From Parapristionchus giblindavisi (taxonomy: Eukaryota; Nematoda; Chromadorea; Rhabditida; Diplogasteridae): DNA of 64,000 nucleotides. Below the pieces are notes generated by a model. The model worked only from the letters and a program-made list of their open reading frames with translations. It did not search any database and was not told where the DNA came from. A program made the translations under genes and the position numbers. The stretch spans positions 571,001 through 635,000 of the forward strand of contig CALSFV010000245.1 in NCBI GenBank assembly GCA_943737045.1, written 5' to 3'. Numbering within the stretch: position 1 is the first letter of the stretch; every line of letters begins with the position of its first letter. Positions 26,152 through 37,307 of this stretch are shown here, one piece after another.

Positions 26152-26326
26152 ACCGCAAATTTTTATTATTTTAAAAATTTTAATAGCCAAATTGTCAGTC
26201 TCAACATCGCCGTGTTTGAAGATATGAAGATCATTTTGTAGTCATTTTTTTCTTTTCTAGTGTTCTTCTGATCACAGTTCACTTTTCGATGATTTCAATA
26301 GCAGAATTCACAGTCTACCAGCACCA

Positions 26327-26398
26327 TCTCTGGTAGTATAGTGGTTAGTATCCGCGTCTGTCACATGCGAGACCAGGGTTCAATTTCCGGGCCAAAGA
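26327..26398 (+). tRNA. tRNA-Asp(GTC)-like gene, slightly degenerate
   Basis: Cloverleaf with anticodon loop CTGTCAC (GTC, Asp). It has an A box (TAGTATAGTGG) and a T-arm GGTTCAATTTCC. The acceptor stem TCTCTGG/CCAAAGA has one mismatch and the T stem one mismatch plus an extra base, whereas the copy at 28092-28162 pairs perfectly. It may be a decaying duplicate of that gene. Confidence 0.7.
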
Positions 26399-26476
26399 TA
26401 ATGTTTTTGCTGATTTAAAAGTGAATCTTTTTTAGATAGTGGAATTGGATATAGACATTTTCTTGCTTTTTTTTTC

Positions 26477-26700
26477 AGACTCCTTCAAGGGGGATGACCA
26501 CTCAGTTTGCACAAATAGTTGGATGACTTCTCAAGTTGAGGAGCACTGTTTGGTTAGAGACACCACGAGAGACGAAGGAACTTGGAGAGGGTGTAGATTG
26601 CCCGGGAGTGCAAGAAACCGTAGATTATTGAAACCGTACAGTGATTATAATCCCGTATCGTGGGTGTGTCAGAATAATCGACTACCGTAACCCGAGTACA
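26477..26700 (+). repeat. Duplicated ~230-bp block, copy A
   Basis: Shares several long blocks with 27508-27750, including GATGACYACTCAGTTT, CACAAATAGTTGGATG, CAAGTTGAGGAGCACTG, TTTGGTTAGAGA and GAGACGAAGGAACTT. Indels between copies break any shared reading frame, so it is probably not protein coding. Both copies start just after a CAG acceptor-like triplet. Unrecognised; could be an untranslated RNA or a repeat. Confidence 0.6.
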
Positions 26701-26888
26701 TCAAGAAACTTTAGTTATCTCATTTGCTTTATCCCTAGCTCACCGTAGATTTTCATATCTAGAAACGAATTTATTTTTATAGTTTACTTATTTATTTATT
26801 TATATGTCATCGGATAAAAGTTGAGCGTCTGTGACTGCAAAGTAAATATAGAAATGCTAATTCACTCCGGTCCCGGAAGGAAATACGT

Positions 26889-27009
26889 TTAAAGCCACAT
26901 ACAGAGCTAATTTGAAACTCTCCACTCTAGCAATGCTCTCTCGCTTTCCTTGTCTACGAGAGAGTGTTGCCAGAGCGGAGAGTCAAATCAGTTCGATGTG
27001 TGCCTTTAA
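26889..27009. mobile_element. TTAA-flanked GAGCTAATTTGA-type hairpin element
   Basis: TTAA at both ends. Subterminal AGCCACATAC/GTGTGCCT, then a long stem (ACTCTCCACTCTAGCAATGC pairing with GTTGCCAGAGCGGAGAGT). A TTAA target is characteristic of piggyBac-type transposition. No coding capacity. Confidence 0.75.
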
Positions 27010-27507
27010 TGACTTCATATTCCAAAGGGGCGTGGCCACTATTTTTATTATTTAATCGAGAGTGTCCCTTTAAGGGATTTGATCTTTCGATATACCAACC
27101 CGGCGTATTCGTGTTTCATGTGTTGTATTTCTTCGTCACTTTTGCTTCGTCTCTTGCACACTGTAATAATGATCGTTTCCATTACGCTATGGCACATTGT
27201 GCTCCTTCATTTCGTTCTCGCCCTTTGTTCTCTTCTCGACCTCCTCTGCGTCTCTGACCCCGTTCACATATCGCTAATGTAGATCATCCGAAAATGTTCA
27301 CCTCTGTTGTTTGTCTAGCTCGTCTGCGCTCTAGCCAGTTATTTTCATTAATAATATTAAATAGGTACAAGCATATGTTTGCATGCACTCTGAATGTAAG
27401 TTTTGAAAAATAGGTTAGCTAATAATCTGCAGTGGTGTTTCGGCCGCTACGTCATATCTAAAGATGTTGCGATTATGCTTCAGCTTTGCTTTATTACATG
27501 TCATGTA

Positions 27508-27750
27508 TTCCAGACGCCCTCAAGGGGGGATGACTACTCAGTTTACACAAATAGTTGGATGGCATGCTCAAGTTGAGGAGCACTGTTTGGTTAGAGATGA
27601 TACAAGAGACGAAGGAACTTCGAGAGATCGCAGAGTGCCCCCGGAGTATTCTTGAGTGAGAGAGTGCAAGAAACCGTACAGTGATTATAATTGCATCCTG
27701 TACGCATATTGGGTGAGGCGTCTGTCATAATAATCGACTACAGTATGTAC
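27508..27750 (+). repeat. Duplicated ~230-bp block, copy B
   Basis: Second copy of the unrecognised block described at 26477-26700, in the same orientation, about 1 kb downstream. It follows an acceptor-like ATTCCAG. Confidence 0.6.
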
Positions 27751-28091
27751 AATAAACTTTAGTTATTGTCATTGTCAGTTTGTTTAAGGATGTAACAATC
27801 GTTTTTTCTTAATAGACTTTGCATGTTAGTTTGGTTACCTAATACCGTAAAAAATCATCTGATCACTCCTCGCGTGTACGTCTCACCTTTTATGACCGTC
27901 ACAAATTGTACCCAATAAAATATTTTTTGACTGACGGCGAAGCTTTATTCTTTCAACAGAATGACTCTAATGGGCTTTTATGTTGTGGGTGGTCAGGCTG
28001 ACGTAAAATGATTAACAATGCTCTGAAAATTTGAAGTTAATTAAAATTTAATTTCGGCTAAAATCAATTTTAAACAACAGCAAAAGAATTC

Positions 28092-28162
28092 TCTCTGGCC
28101 GGGAATTGAACCCGGGTCTCGCATGTGACAGACGCGGATACTAACCACTATACTACCAGAGA
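28092..28162 (-). tRNA. tRNA-Asp (GTC)
   Basis: Complete cloverleaf on the minus strand. Acceptor stem TCTCTGG/CCAGAGA pairs perfectly, D arm GTATAGTGGTTAGTAT, anticodon loop CTGTCAC (GTC), T stem CCGGG/CCCGG with TTCAATT loop. No intron. The A and B boxes are intact, so it is probably functional. Confidence 0.93.
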
Positions 28163-28547
28163 CGGTGATGTTCGTACTTTAATTGAGCTAAAGAAAAAGA
28201 AGAAAGCGCTCGTTCGGACTAAAGAGCATACAAGATAGATGTGAAGGAGGAGGTGGAAGTAGAGTGAGTTGATCGTCTACTTCCTCTCTGTCTGTGAGAC
28301 AATATGTATCCGGATATCTCCAGTAGTTGAAGGCGCTTTGTCTGTTACCTAACGGCACTCCCATCATCTAGTATTATTCCTGATATTAGTAAATTTATTG
28401 AAATTGATTGATTGTCTACCACTTGCATTCTCTACTTTTTACCTGCCAGTTATTATACTTTTTTCTATTTTTTTCTCTCTGTCATTTATCTGCTCTACAG
28501 GAAGTTATTATTTTTAAAATATTATTATTTTTTAAATTATTTCATCC

Positions 28548-28635
28548 TCTGGCAATGTTCTCTCGCTTTTTTGTGTACAAGAGAATTTTGCCAGAGTGGA
28601 GAGCTTCCAATTAGTTCGGGATGTGTCTTTAATAG
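28548..28635. repeat. GAGCTAATTTGA-type hairpin element, partial
   Basis: Stem CTCTGGCAATGTTCTCTCG pairing with AGAGAATTTTGCCAGAG, then TTAGTTCGGGATGTGTCTTTAA. The left terminus is missing. Confidence 0.6.
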
Positions 28636-30471
28636 TTTCTCCCACGATCATTTCGCTGACAAATTGCAGAAGCTTATCATCATCACACGCAATAATCATC
28701 TTTTACGAATTGATCTTTGATCTTGAGTATCCTATCATACAATCTTTCGTATTTTGATTTCCTAATCTTGATAGAATTAATTTCGTTGATCGCTTGTGTG
28801 GCTGTCAAAATAAAATTAATTGACATATTTATTAACTGATCATAACTCACCTTTAGTAGCTTATTAGTTGATGCTTATCATTTTCACATCATTTGATTTG
28901 CAAACATAAATCTGTGTTTTAATGATTTTTGACGAAAAAAATCCGTGAAATCTTTGGAAAAACGTGATAAATCAGTCATAATATCTGTTTATGTGTACTT
29001 AATCAGACACAAAAGAACCCCATTTATGGCCTCACATCGTTATCTTATCTATCTGACGCCTTATTGCATTCACTCATCAAATGTAGCAATGGGTCTAACG
29101 ATCTTTGTGTACGCCTCTCATCTCATTCTCTCTTCATCTTGATCTTTGATCTTCTCTTCGATCTCTGATCTTGATCTTTATGTAGCATTTGCCTCTCATC
29201 TCATCTTTTTCCTGGCATTGCTCTATCATATTGTTTTCATATTTATGGATAGCTTATGAAAGTCTGTTCTAGAAGAAATAATAGAGATTTACGGATGAAC
29301 CGGATATATCCGAAAACTAAAATGAAAACTTTTCTACCCTAGTGATTCATTTTTCGGCATTCATGTGAATATCTATCCCCTGAAACATCAGTTTTCTGAA
29401 AATTTTGTAAAATGCTTCTCGACTTTGTTTCGAAGTGTGTATTTCGTATAGACAACATGGTCATATAGTACTGTAAGAGAAAGTATACCCATAGAACTGA
29501 TCGTTTAAGTGAGATTTCGTACCGGTTTATATTCAATAGAAACAAACCGTTCTGACTACACGAAACATACTCCTTCTTGAACTCTTTTGATATACGTGTA
29601 TTATCGCATTGTTATCCTCTGTTCTTCTCTCGTTATTACTCCCAAAAAGAGCGAAAAACCGCTACACAAAAGTGCGGCGCGTCATATTTAGCCCTATCTA
29701 TTCTTTTCCATTCTCAAACTCATTGAACTCGATAAATTGAATTAATCAAATTTTTGCTCGCCCTTGCTGTAATCTCGGCCAAACAGCAACAACAATTCAT
29801 CCTTGCTTATCAAATCTTTGTCTGCTGCCCATGACTAATTCTAACATCTGTACAAATATGTAGACAACCGGACATATCCGAAAACTAAAATGAAAACTTT
29901 TCACCTCTATTGATTCATTTTTCCGCATTCTATGTGCACTTTTTAATCTTTCTCGGCTGAATCGGCGATTGTAATCTATTGAAATCGACACTCTAGAACA
30001 CTTAATCCTCTGTGTTTCACTGCTTTCAATGATCCAATGGAATAATTATACTTCTCATTATTTTCATTCGTCATATTTATGTGTTTCGTTTCGTGCATAC
30101 GCACGTTGATAAAATATAAAAATATATCTTATTTCGAGAAATTTTAATATCGATTTCATACCAGTGCTTATAATTAATCCTTTTAACTTTAAACCAAAAA
30201 AATTGATTTTAAATCGATAAAATCGATCGATAATTCACCGATTCTTGAAAATTCTCTAGGGTCATTCTTGCCTCCCCCGATACAATTCCTTATCTCTTCA
30301 ACAATTCCTTCATAACATCAACCCCTCTTTCCTTCTATTCCCCTTTATCACTAAGACGTCTGACCAGAGCGCGCGCTCCCCTCATTGATTTTTGACACTA
30401 CAGATCTTATCGTATTTTTCGCACTTTACGTTTCCGATTTCCGATTTTACTTAGTTTCTTGGTTTCCAGCC

Positions 30472-33400
30472 ATGAACACGACATTGCTGCAATTTATGAT
30501 GGCCGGAGGCATGTTCCTCGCAACCGGTATAGCTGGATTATTATCGTTGAAAGTGAGTTTTTTTTCTGAAATTTACATTTCCAAAAAAAATCTTTTTTTC
30601 AAGAAGAGTATGATTTTGCATTTGTAATTTAAAAGTTATAAACGACAATACGTAGTTTTGAATCAATAATTTGTAGTTCTAGACCGTTCATTATAAAGTT
30701 TCAATCGATTTTCGAAAAGATTTTTGAAATTTTTTTGTAATTGAAGAACAGTTTGAAAGAGATAATTTGCAAGTTGAATCTGAAAATTTATAATTTTTAT
30801 ATTTCGAATCGATAATTTGTAGTTAATTCACATGCTGACGAACAAAGATGGTCATACGAATAAGAAGAGTGCGAGGTTAAATAATTTTATTATGAAAATT
30901 TATTTTATTTTTGTGAATATCTTACAATCAACAAATGTTTTGAGATGGCTGTCACTGTTGTCGTGCTTTTCTGGCGGAGTCTTTCTAGCTACTTGTTTTC
31001 TAGATATCGTTCCGCATGTTGAGTGAGTCAAACTTACTGTATTTAGCAGACGAAACAAAATTTTGGCTATTTTATGTAGAAAAAGTGTGAAAAAGACAAC
31101 AAACGGTTAATTCCAGTGAAAATTATCGATTGTTCCTACGAGAATCCGGACTCGATTGGGAGTTTCCGGCTCCCTATTTTTCGATGTGTTTCGGATTCTT
31201 CTTAGTGTACTTCATTGAGGAGATCTGCATACAGGTACGGTAGATCTTACGGTACCTGACCAATCGATAACTGATTTTTTTATCATTCAATAACTCATCG
31301 TAACCTAACGATGTCATTGAATAACCACTCAATCGATAATTGATTTAAAAACGAATTAATCGATAACTGATCTTTACCAACCGACAAAAGATTTATTTAG
31401 TTGAATTATTGATTTTTTATAGATTTTCTCAATGGGTGGTCACGGACACTCTCATGGTCATTCGGAAAAGCCAATTTACGAAGAGTCGAAAGTCTCGGTG
31501 GGGCCTGACACCCTGAGAAAGTGAGATATTGATTTTTTTCATCGATTTTATTTTTAAATTTTTGAACACATGTCTAGTAAATTATTGCTAACATTTGTAG
31601 GAGACGACATTTAGCCAAATTAGCCAATCACCCAAGAAATTACCAAAGTCTCGATCGATATTGAATCGATATGATTTGAAGTCAATTGATCAATAAATAA
31701 TATAAATCAATCAATAATTGTATCTTACCGTACTCTCCCTCCAGTGAGGAGGCCCAGCTCATGCATCATGAGAATGGTATCTCAAAGGAAGCTCGACATA
31801 TCCATGAGTGAGAAACGTCGCCAACCCACTAGCGCACCCAGCGCACCACCAGCTACCGTACCCATTACACTACCACACCAGTCCCTCTGTTCACATTGTC
31901 CGTTATCGTATCCTTTGTGCTGGAATCTATACCAAAAAGTTTTTATTGATTGATTTTTAGTCAAGTGATCGAGCAGTCAGTGAAATACGCTACTTCCACG
32001 ACACAGGAAAGCTCATTCCTCAAGGTATACGGTAGTCATCTTGAAAAATCGATAATCAATATTTTCTAGTCACTCACATTCACAATCGCAATGTCATTCC
32101 ACTCGATTCTGGAAGGATTCGCTTTGGGAGTTCAGGTATACTGTATCTTGTCTATCGATTAATACAATCTATGGATTACTGTTAATTTCGTTGCAGGACA
32201 CCACATCTGGCATCGTAACGCTCTTCATCTCGCTCATAATCCATAAGGCTGTAGAAGCATTCTCGGTCGGTCTCCAGGTCTCGAGGGGAAACACCCATCG
32301 AGTGAAGGTATACTGTAGTTATCGATTTATCTGTTTAAACGACAGAAAGCATACTGTAGTCATAGCTCATCGATCCTCTATACAGTGGGAAAATACTTCT
32401 TTCTTATCAGAGGGGAGATAAGAGTTGGTGGGAGATTAACGTCTGTAAAGCTGTTTTCGTACCCTACTACAGATGGAAGATTGAGTAGAAACGCACAAAG
32501 TTCAGAGGCTGTCGATCGGAATGTCGATGACACTATCGAAAAAAACAGTTGTTTATCTCGCCCCCGCGATACTGCACTTTGATATCATTTTTGATAAGAG
32601 TTGAGGAAGTGATGAAGTGGGAACGCCAAATATTATATTCCATCAAAATATAAAATAATTGTAAAAGCTCTTAAAGGTACACCCAGAGCGAAGTTGAAAC
32701 TCTCCGCTCTGGCAATGCTCTCTCGCTTTCTTTGTCTACGAGAGAGTAAAATTATCTCGGGGTCAACCTCTATTTTTACAATTTTATCTTTTTTTGTCGC
32801 TGTAATAGGGTATAGATTATCGATTATCGATTATTCAACTAAGATTATCGATTGATACTGCCCAATCGATATTGTTCTTGTAGATCGTTGTCAGTACGAT
32901 TCTCGTGTACGCACTGATGACGCCTATCGGATCGATACTGGGAACCGCCCTGCAGGTACCGTAATCTTGATATTCCGTGCGAGACCCACCATCGTTCAGA
33001 ACGCATCGATCGATCCCGTGCACAAGTTAGGCTTCGTGCTGCTGTTTGAGAGTATGGCTGCAGGCACCTTCATCTACGTGACATTCCTCGAGGTTAGTTT
33101 GGTGTAAGGAGTAGGAAATGAAAAAAAAACGCCCTGTCGAATTTTGTGAGAGATCTTCAAGTGGTGTAATGTGGTAAACGTCGTCAGGTGCTCGCACGCG
33201 AGAAGGACAACGAGTACAATTCATTGGAGCAATTAGCAGCAATCTTCATCGGATTTTCAGTGATCGCTGCGCTACAGTACTTCACATCAGGGTCCGCCAT
33301 ATACATCTTGTTTATTGATTATTCATGATCATATTATTGATTAGCAATCTAGCAAAATTATGTCGATTGCTCTAGTTATTTTAAATCTTCCTTGCTCATT

Positions 33401-33928
33401 TGAACATTGCGATTTAAATATGCAAACTTAATTTTAATCAATTATAGACATCACTAGACATCGGAATGCAGGTAACATGTCAAATCTCGCTAACCTTAAA
33501 GGGGAATGTAAACCTTTACAATGGTCTCTTCACTTCACACACTATTTCGTTGTTCTCTGTCTATAGTGAAGAGACCACTGACAAACATTTGTTTTCCTTT
33601 AAAGTCACACCCAAACTAATTTGAAACCGCTCTGACCACGCTCTCTCGTTTTCTTTGAATACGACGGAGTGTTGAAAATGCGGAGAGTCAAATTAGCTCG
33701 GGTGCGCCTTTAAATATCATGCATGCATCTTATTGGCATTTGGAAAAGTTTTAAATCTAACCTACTAACAATTGCATCTATCTTATCGCATGTTCAGCAT
33801 GAAATGCATCATTATTCGAGTTTCCCCAACATTCATACCGTAACTCGCATTACCCATTTCTAATTTGCAGACACGGCCATGGCGGTCACGCGCCCGATCT
33901 GGGCGTCCCAATGCACAATCACAATTGA
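30472..33928 (+). CDS. ZIP-family (SLC39) zinc transporter, 13 exons, 352 aa
   Basis: Exons: 30472-30552, 30823-30875, 30945-31022, 31117-31234, 31423-31520, 31745-31807, 31961-32024, 32070-32135, 32197-32307, 32884-32955, 33000-33092, 33188-33291, 33871-33928; total 1059 nt. It imports zinc (or related divalent metals) across a membrane. WLSLLSCFSGGVFLATCFLD matches TM2 of the ZIP1/2/3 subfamily. The TM3-TM4 loop is histidine-rich (GGHGHSHGHS). The metal-binding TM4 and TM5 motifs are present: HSILEGFALG and HKAVEAFSVG. The tail is HGHGGHAPDLG and ends HNHN. The weakest joins are exons 2-3, where I use a GTTAAA donor and TTTTGAG acceptor because that keeps frame and homology. Subfamily ZIP1-3 is clear; the exact orthologue is not assigned. 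Confidence 0.92.
32671..32765. repeat. GAGCTAATTTGA-type TTAA element, truncated
   Basis: Begins TTAAAGGTACACCC and contains CTCTCCGCTCTGGCAATGC and TCTACGAGAGAGT. The right stem is deleted before ATCTCGGGGT. It lies in intron 9 of the ZIP gene. Confidence 0.6.
33496..33602. mobile_element. TTAA-flanked hairpin MITE, 107 bp
   Basis: TTAA at 33496-33499 and 33599-33602. The arms include CAATGGTCTCTTCAC and complementary GTGAAGAGACCACTG, with termini AAAGGGGAATGT/ATTTGTTTTCCTTT. It lies in intron 12 of the ZIP gene. Confidence 0.75.
33599..33713. mobile_element. TTAA-flanked GAGCTAATTTGA-type hairpin element sharing its left TTAA with the adjacent MITE
   Basis: The left end TTAAAGTCACACCC and right end GGGTGCGCCTTTAA are inverted. 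Its left TTAA is also the right TTAA of the element at 33496-33602. Confidence 0.75.
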
Positions 33929-34405
33929 TCGACATTCCTCGCCCTACCGTACCCTGCCCTACATCACAAATCCCTTACTGACTGTGATTCCTCGCCCTAC
34001 AGTACCCTCGCTACACCACAAACACCAATATTATTGAATAACTAAGTAGTAACTATTGATTATGTTGATTGACTACAGTCATGATCGGAAAACGATGCTT
34101 TATTTTGTATTATTGTTAGATATATTTATATAAGACTCCATCCTTTTTACACTGGTACTCCTACTATATCTCTTGACAACATTTCAATTGTTTCAAATGA
34201 ATAGCATATCATATTATCATTATTATTATTTAATATATCAATGATAATTTCATTTAATGTACATAAAAGTGCAATAATCGATAAATTCTCGAAATCGATA
34301 AATTTATCTACAATATCTCTGAACAGTACTGATGATCTAACGAATAGAATATTGAGAGAGTGGGCGGAGCCAAGGGTTACGGTAGACCAATCAATCAATC
34401 GATAT
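33929..34405. other. Convergent intergenic region between ZIP and NDUFB9
   Basis: About 480 bp between two gene 3' ends. AT-rich with TTATTATTATTA runs. No gene seen. Confidence 0.5.
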
Positions 34406-35793
34406 CTATACCGTAGCTCTCTTCGTCTCTTCGGGAAGTTTCGTTTGAATCGCAGCGATCTCGTCATCCCATGCCTTCTCGATCTTGGACCAATGAGCGA
34501 GAAGCTCCTGAATATTGGAAAATCAATATTTTCAAAAATCATTCATCTCATTTTTAAGACAGGATAAACAACTAGAGTTACAAAAATATGGCATGTCTTT
34601 CATGCACGAATATTAGTCATATCATATCAACAAATCGACGAGCGGATACAATAATACAGACAAAAGAGTTAATAATTGTTCGAAACATGGATTCAACTAG
34701 AGAGAGGGAAATGCGTCATGAATTATAATTTGATCGGTCGATCGCTGTATACAGTTCGACTAAATAAAATTTCGTAAAGCACAATTTTTCTTTTTCTTCA
34801 TATTATTATTATTATTATTATTATGCACAGCGGTTACTCTACCCAATTACTTAACTTTGCATCGTGTTCTGGAGTTCTACATCACACACAGAGAATTGAA
34901 ACTCTCCGCTCTGGCAACGCTCTAGAGTTTCAAACTAACTCTTGGTGTGCATTTAACACGGTTATTATAATTGCATTAAATAAATCAATAACTATATAAC
35001 CTTCTTGCGTTGTTCTCGCTTATTGAAGTAGTAGGGGAACTGTTCACGTTCCGCCAGTGTCCATTGGTCAGAATCCACAATCTGATATCATATTATTGAT
35101 TTATACAACAAATAATTTCATTCTGATTGATCCAAATTATTGATTAATATCACAAATAATTTCGTCGACATTTTGATAGATACGAATTATTGATTTTTAT
35201 CGCAAATAGTTAAATCAAAAGTGTGACTGATTCGTATTCTTGATCGAGATCGAAAACCCCAACGGCGTTATAATATTCGGCTGGTCAGAAATCGTCTGTT
35301 ACTCGCTGTCAATGTCAATTGTCTGTCCCCTTTTGGATTTGGTATTCTCTCGCACCTAGATCAAGGCTGTGAAAGTCACTATCTGGCATAGGTGGGCAGG
35401 CTGGGGGAAAGGCTGTGCGCAAATCAGTTTGAAGTTGGGGCAAGGCTGTGCGCATGGCCATTTTTGGCGAATTCAACTGGAAAATGTCCATTTTTTGCGA
35501 AATGCTATGCGCAAGGCCCCGATGGGAAGGCAAGGCTGTGTGCAAAAAATATTCGTTTTCACCCGCCCATCTATGGTAACTGGTAAATCTAATAGAACGA
35601 ATATTACAAATATTATATAGCAATGGCAAACAATTAGAATCGGATAGAACAAAACAGACAAAAGCCTTAATAACTGTCCGAAACACGGATTCAACTGGAG
35701 AGAGAGAGAAAATGCAAAATGAATTATTATTTAATCGATCGACCACTGAATACAGTTTATCTAATTTTCGTAAAGCATCATATTAACATTATA

Positions 35794-35825
<32 letters not shown>

Positions 35826-37307
35826 ATACCACATCAGGAGATTCTCTCTCACGATCGTAGCTGGATCCTCCGGGGTCGAGAGCGACTAGAAATGATAAAT
35901 ACAATATCTATTGGAATAATTTTAGATAACATAGTCATCCTAATATTACAACGCACTGATAATCGCGCATTAAATTTAGCCGTCTTGTTTCCAAATAAAA
36001 TAATGTACAAACTTAAATTGCGTTATTTTAAAGAAACAAATTGTGCAACAATCAGCCATAGGATTGCCATCAACATTCGTGCTATGTTTTTCATCTTAAA
36101 GGGAGAGTAACCCCCTTGAAAAAAACAAAGTCCGGCAAATCAGTTTTGAATTCCCGCCAATATAAAATTGGCGTCTTACAACGATAACTCTGCCACGACA
36201 TACGATGTGTTGCCTGACATTGATTGAAAAGTAATTTTGCATACTAGTTTTGCATGTCACACCGATAATTTAGATTGCTATATGCAAATCGCCATATACA
36301 TATCCCATCTAGCCTTATCCCACGCCTTATAACAGCACCTTCAACTGACACCCATAGTCTAATGGTAAGTGTCCGGTTGAAGTAACGATCGAGCGGGTTC
36401 GAGTCCTGACCCTTGCTAATGATTTTTGTCATTATTTCCTATATCTGTGGCAGAGTTATCGCGTTGGGGAACAATTGCGGGAATTCAAACACTGAAAAGT
36501 AGAGAGGTTACTGTCCCTTTAATAATGTACTAATATTGTTCCGGTCCCGTTTTAATCAAAACAGACTTGCGAACATCCCGAAATACAGATTTATCCGCAT
36601 TGCACCCATTAATGTTTTCTTGATGTTATTATTATTAATTCGGCAACATACATCTGAATGGTTTGAAGTGTCTCTTCTCCCATACTTGACGGCATCCGTC
36701 AGCGAGGAGAAGCTGTGCCTTGCGAGTGTCGTTCTCGTCCTGCCAAATGATTATTTTTATTATTCACATGCTCTATTCACTGTAGGACACAAAAGCCCGA
36801 TTAAAAAGTGCACACAATATTGCCATCGTTCCAATTCGTAAACATAGCGGACGTTCAGTTAAAATTGGTACGACCCGAGACTGCACATCAAGACAGAGAA
36901 AGTAGAGATAATAGAAGCGACGGTATAACGACATTTGTAAACAAAACTCAAAAAAATAATCAAAGAAAGGGATTTCGGAACGATACCTTGTTGGCGTCGA
37001 AACGAGCACGGAGAAGCACCTTCTGGTAACGAACTTCCAAGCTGAAAAACACTCGGTATTTCCACAGAAAATCAACAATTGCTTTCTTTGTTACAAGCGG
37101 AATATTGGACTAAGATTAAGTTTAAAGGCTAAAATTTGCAATTACTTACTTGTTTCCACCGTACCAGTTATCTACCTCACGTAGGGCACGCTTGTAGAGT
37201 CGCATGACCTAAGTTCAGTGAATTTTAGTGAAGTAAACGTGATATGGTTGTACCTTCTGTCTGTGGCTGAGAGCTTTGGTGAACATCCATGCCGGTGATT
37301 CGGCCAT
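34406..37307 (-). CDS. NDUFB9: NADH dehydrogenase (complex I) subunit NDUFB9 homologue, 7 exons, 164 aa
   Basis: Minus-strand exons: 37307-37254, 37208-37150, 37041-36987, 36739-36652, 35885-35830, 35081-35001, 34507-34406; 495 nt, in frame. It is an accessory (LYR-motif) subunit on the mitochondrial complex I membrane arm. LSHRQKVMRLYKRALREVDNW is the LYR region near the N-terminus. Then come RARFDANKDENDTRKA and FALDPGGSSYDRE, matching the family's PGGTSYER block. EQFPYYFNKREQRKK matches its YPDYFAKREQ block. Length compares with about 179 aa in human. The ATG follows an acceptor (GTTTAG), consistent with trans-splicing. Two introns contain transposons. Confidence 0.92.
34880..34955. repeat. 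GAGCTAATTTGA-type hairpin element with internal deletion
   Basis: CACACAGAGAATTGAAACTC..CTCTGGCAACGCTC then GAGTTTCAAACTAACTCTTGGTGTG: both termini are kept but the loop and much of the right stem are lost. It lies in intron 6 of NDUFB9. Confidence 0.6.
35387..35575. mobile_element. CATANGTGGGC MITE with GGCTGTGCGCA modules
   Basis: Starts CATAGGTGGGC and ends CGCCCATCTATG. The flanking 8-mers CTATCTGG and GTAACTGG match at 6 of 8. Interior modules of CAAGGCTGTGCGCA type repeat about four times. It lies in intron 5 of NDUFB9. Confidence 0.75.
35795..35824 (+). repeat. (ATT)n microsatellite
   Basis: About ten TTA/ATT units in intron 5 of NDUFB9. A similar run is at 34800-34824. Confidence 0.9.
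36096..36522. mobile_element. TTAA-flanked MITE (427 bp) carrying a tRNA-like Pol III unit
   Basis: TTAA at both ends. The termini AGGGAGAGTAACC and the complement of AGGGACAGTAACC form inverted repeats. A second internal pair is GATAACTCTGCCAC near 36183 and GGCAGAGTTATC near 36450. A tRNA-like sequence (36344-36417) lies between. It lies in intron 4 of NDUFB9. Confidence 0.75.
36344..36417 (+). tRNA. tRNA-like sequence inside a TTAA MITE
   Basis: Perfect A box TAGTCTAATGG and perfect B box GGTTCGAGTCC at tRNA-like spacing, followed by a T5 run at about 36422. Acceptor and T stems do not pair properly, so it is unlikely to be a functional tRNA; more likely tRNA-derived sequence captured in the element. 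Confidence 0.4.

Larger units (their letters stand above)
25482..30471. other. 5-kb intergenic region between METTL17 and the ZIP transporter
   Basis: Contains repeated GATCTTTGATC motifs, an 18-bp-stem hairpin, a tRNA-Asp-like gene and an intact tRNA-Asp, a duplicated ~230-bp block, two GAGCTAATTTGA-type hairpin elements, and a ~78-bp direct repeat (29288-29365, 29868-29945). No protein gene is supported. Confidence 0.5.

Noticed and set aside
34241..34567. 108-codon plus-strand frame at the NDUFB9 3' end
   Set aside because: It overlaps the conserved last NDUFB9 exon on the other strand and has no homology.
36344..36417. Functional tRNA
   Set aside because: A and B boxes are perfect, but acceptor, anticodon and T stems do not pair; kept only as a tRNA-like unit.
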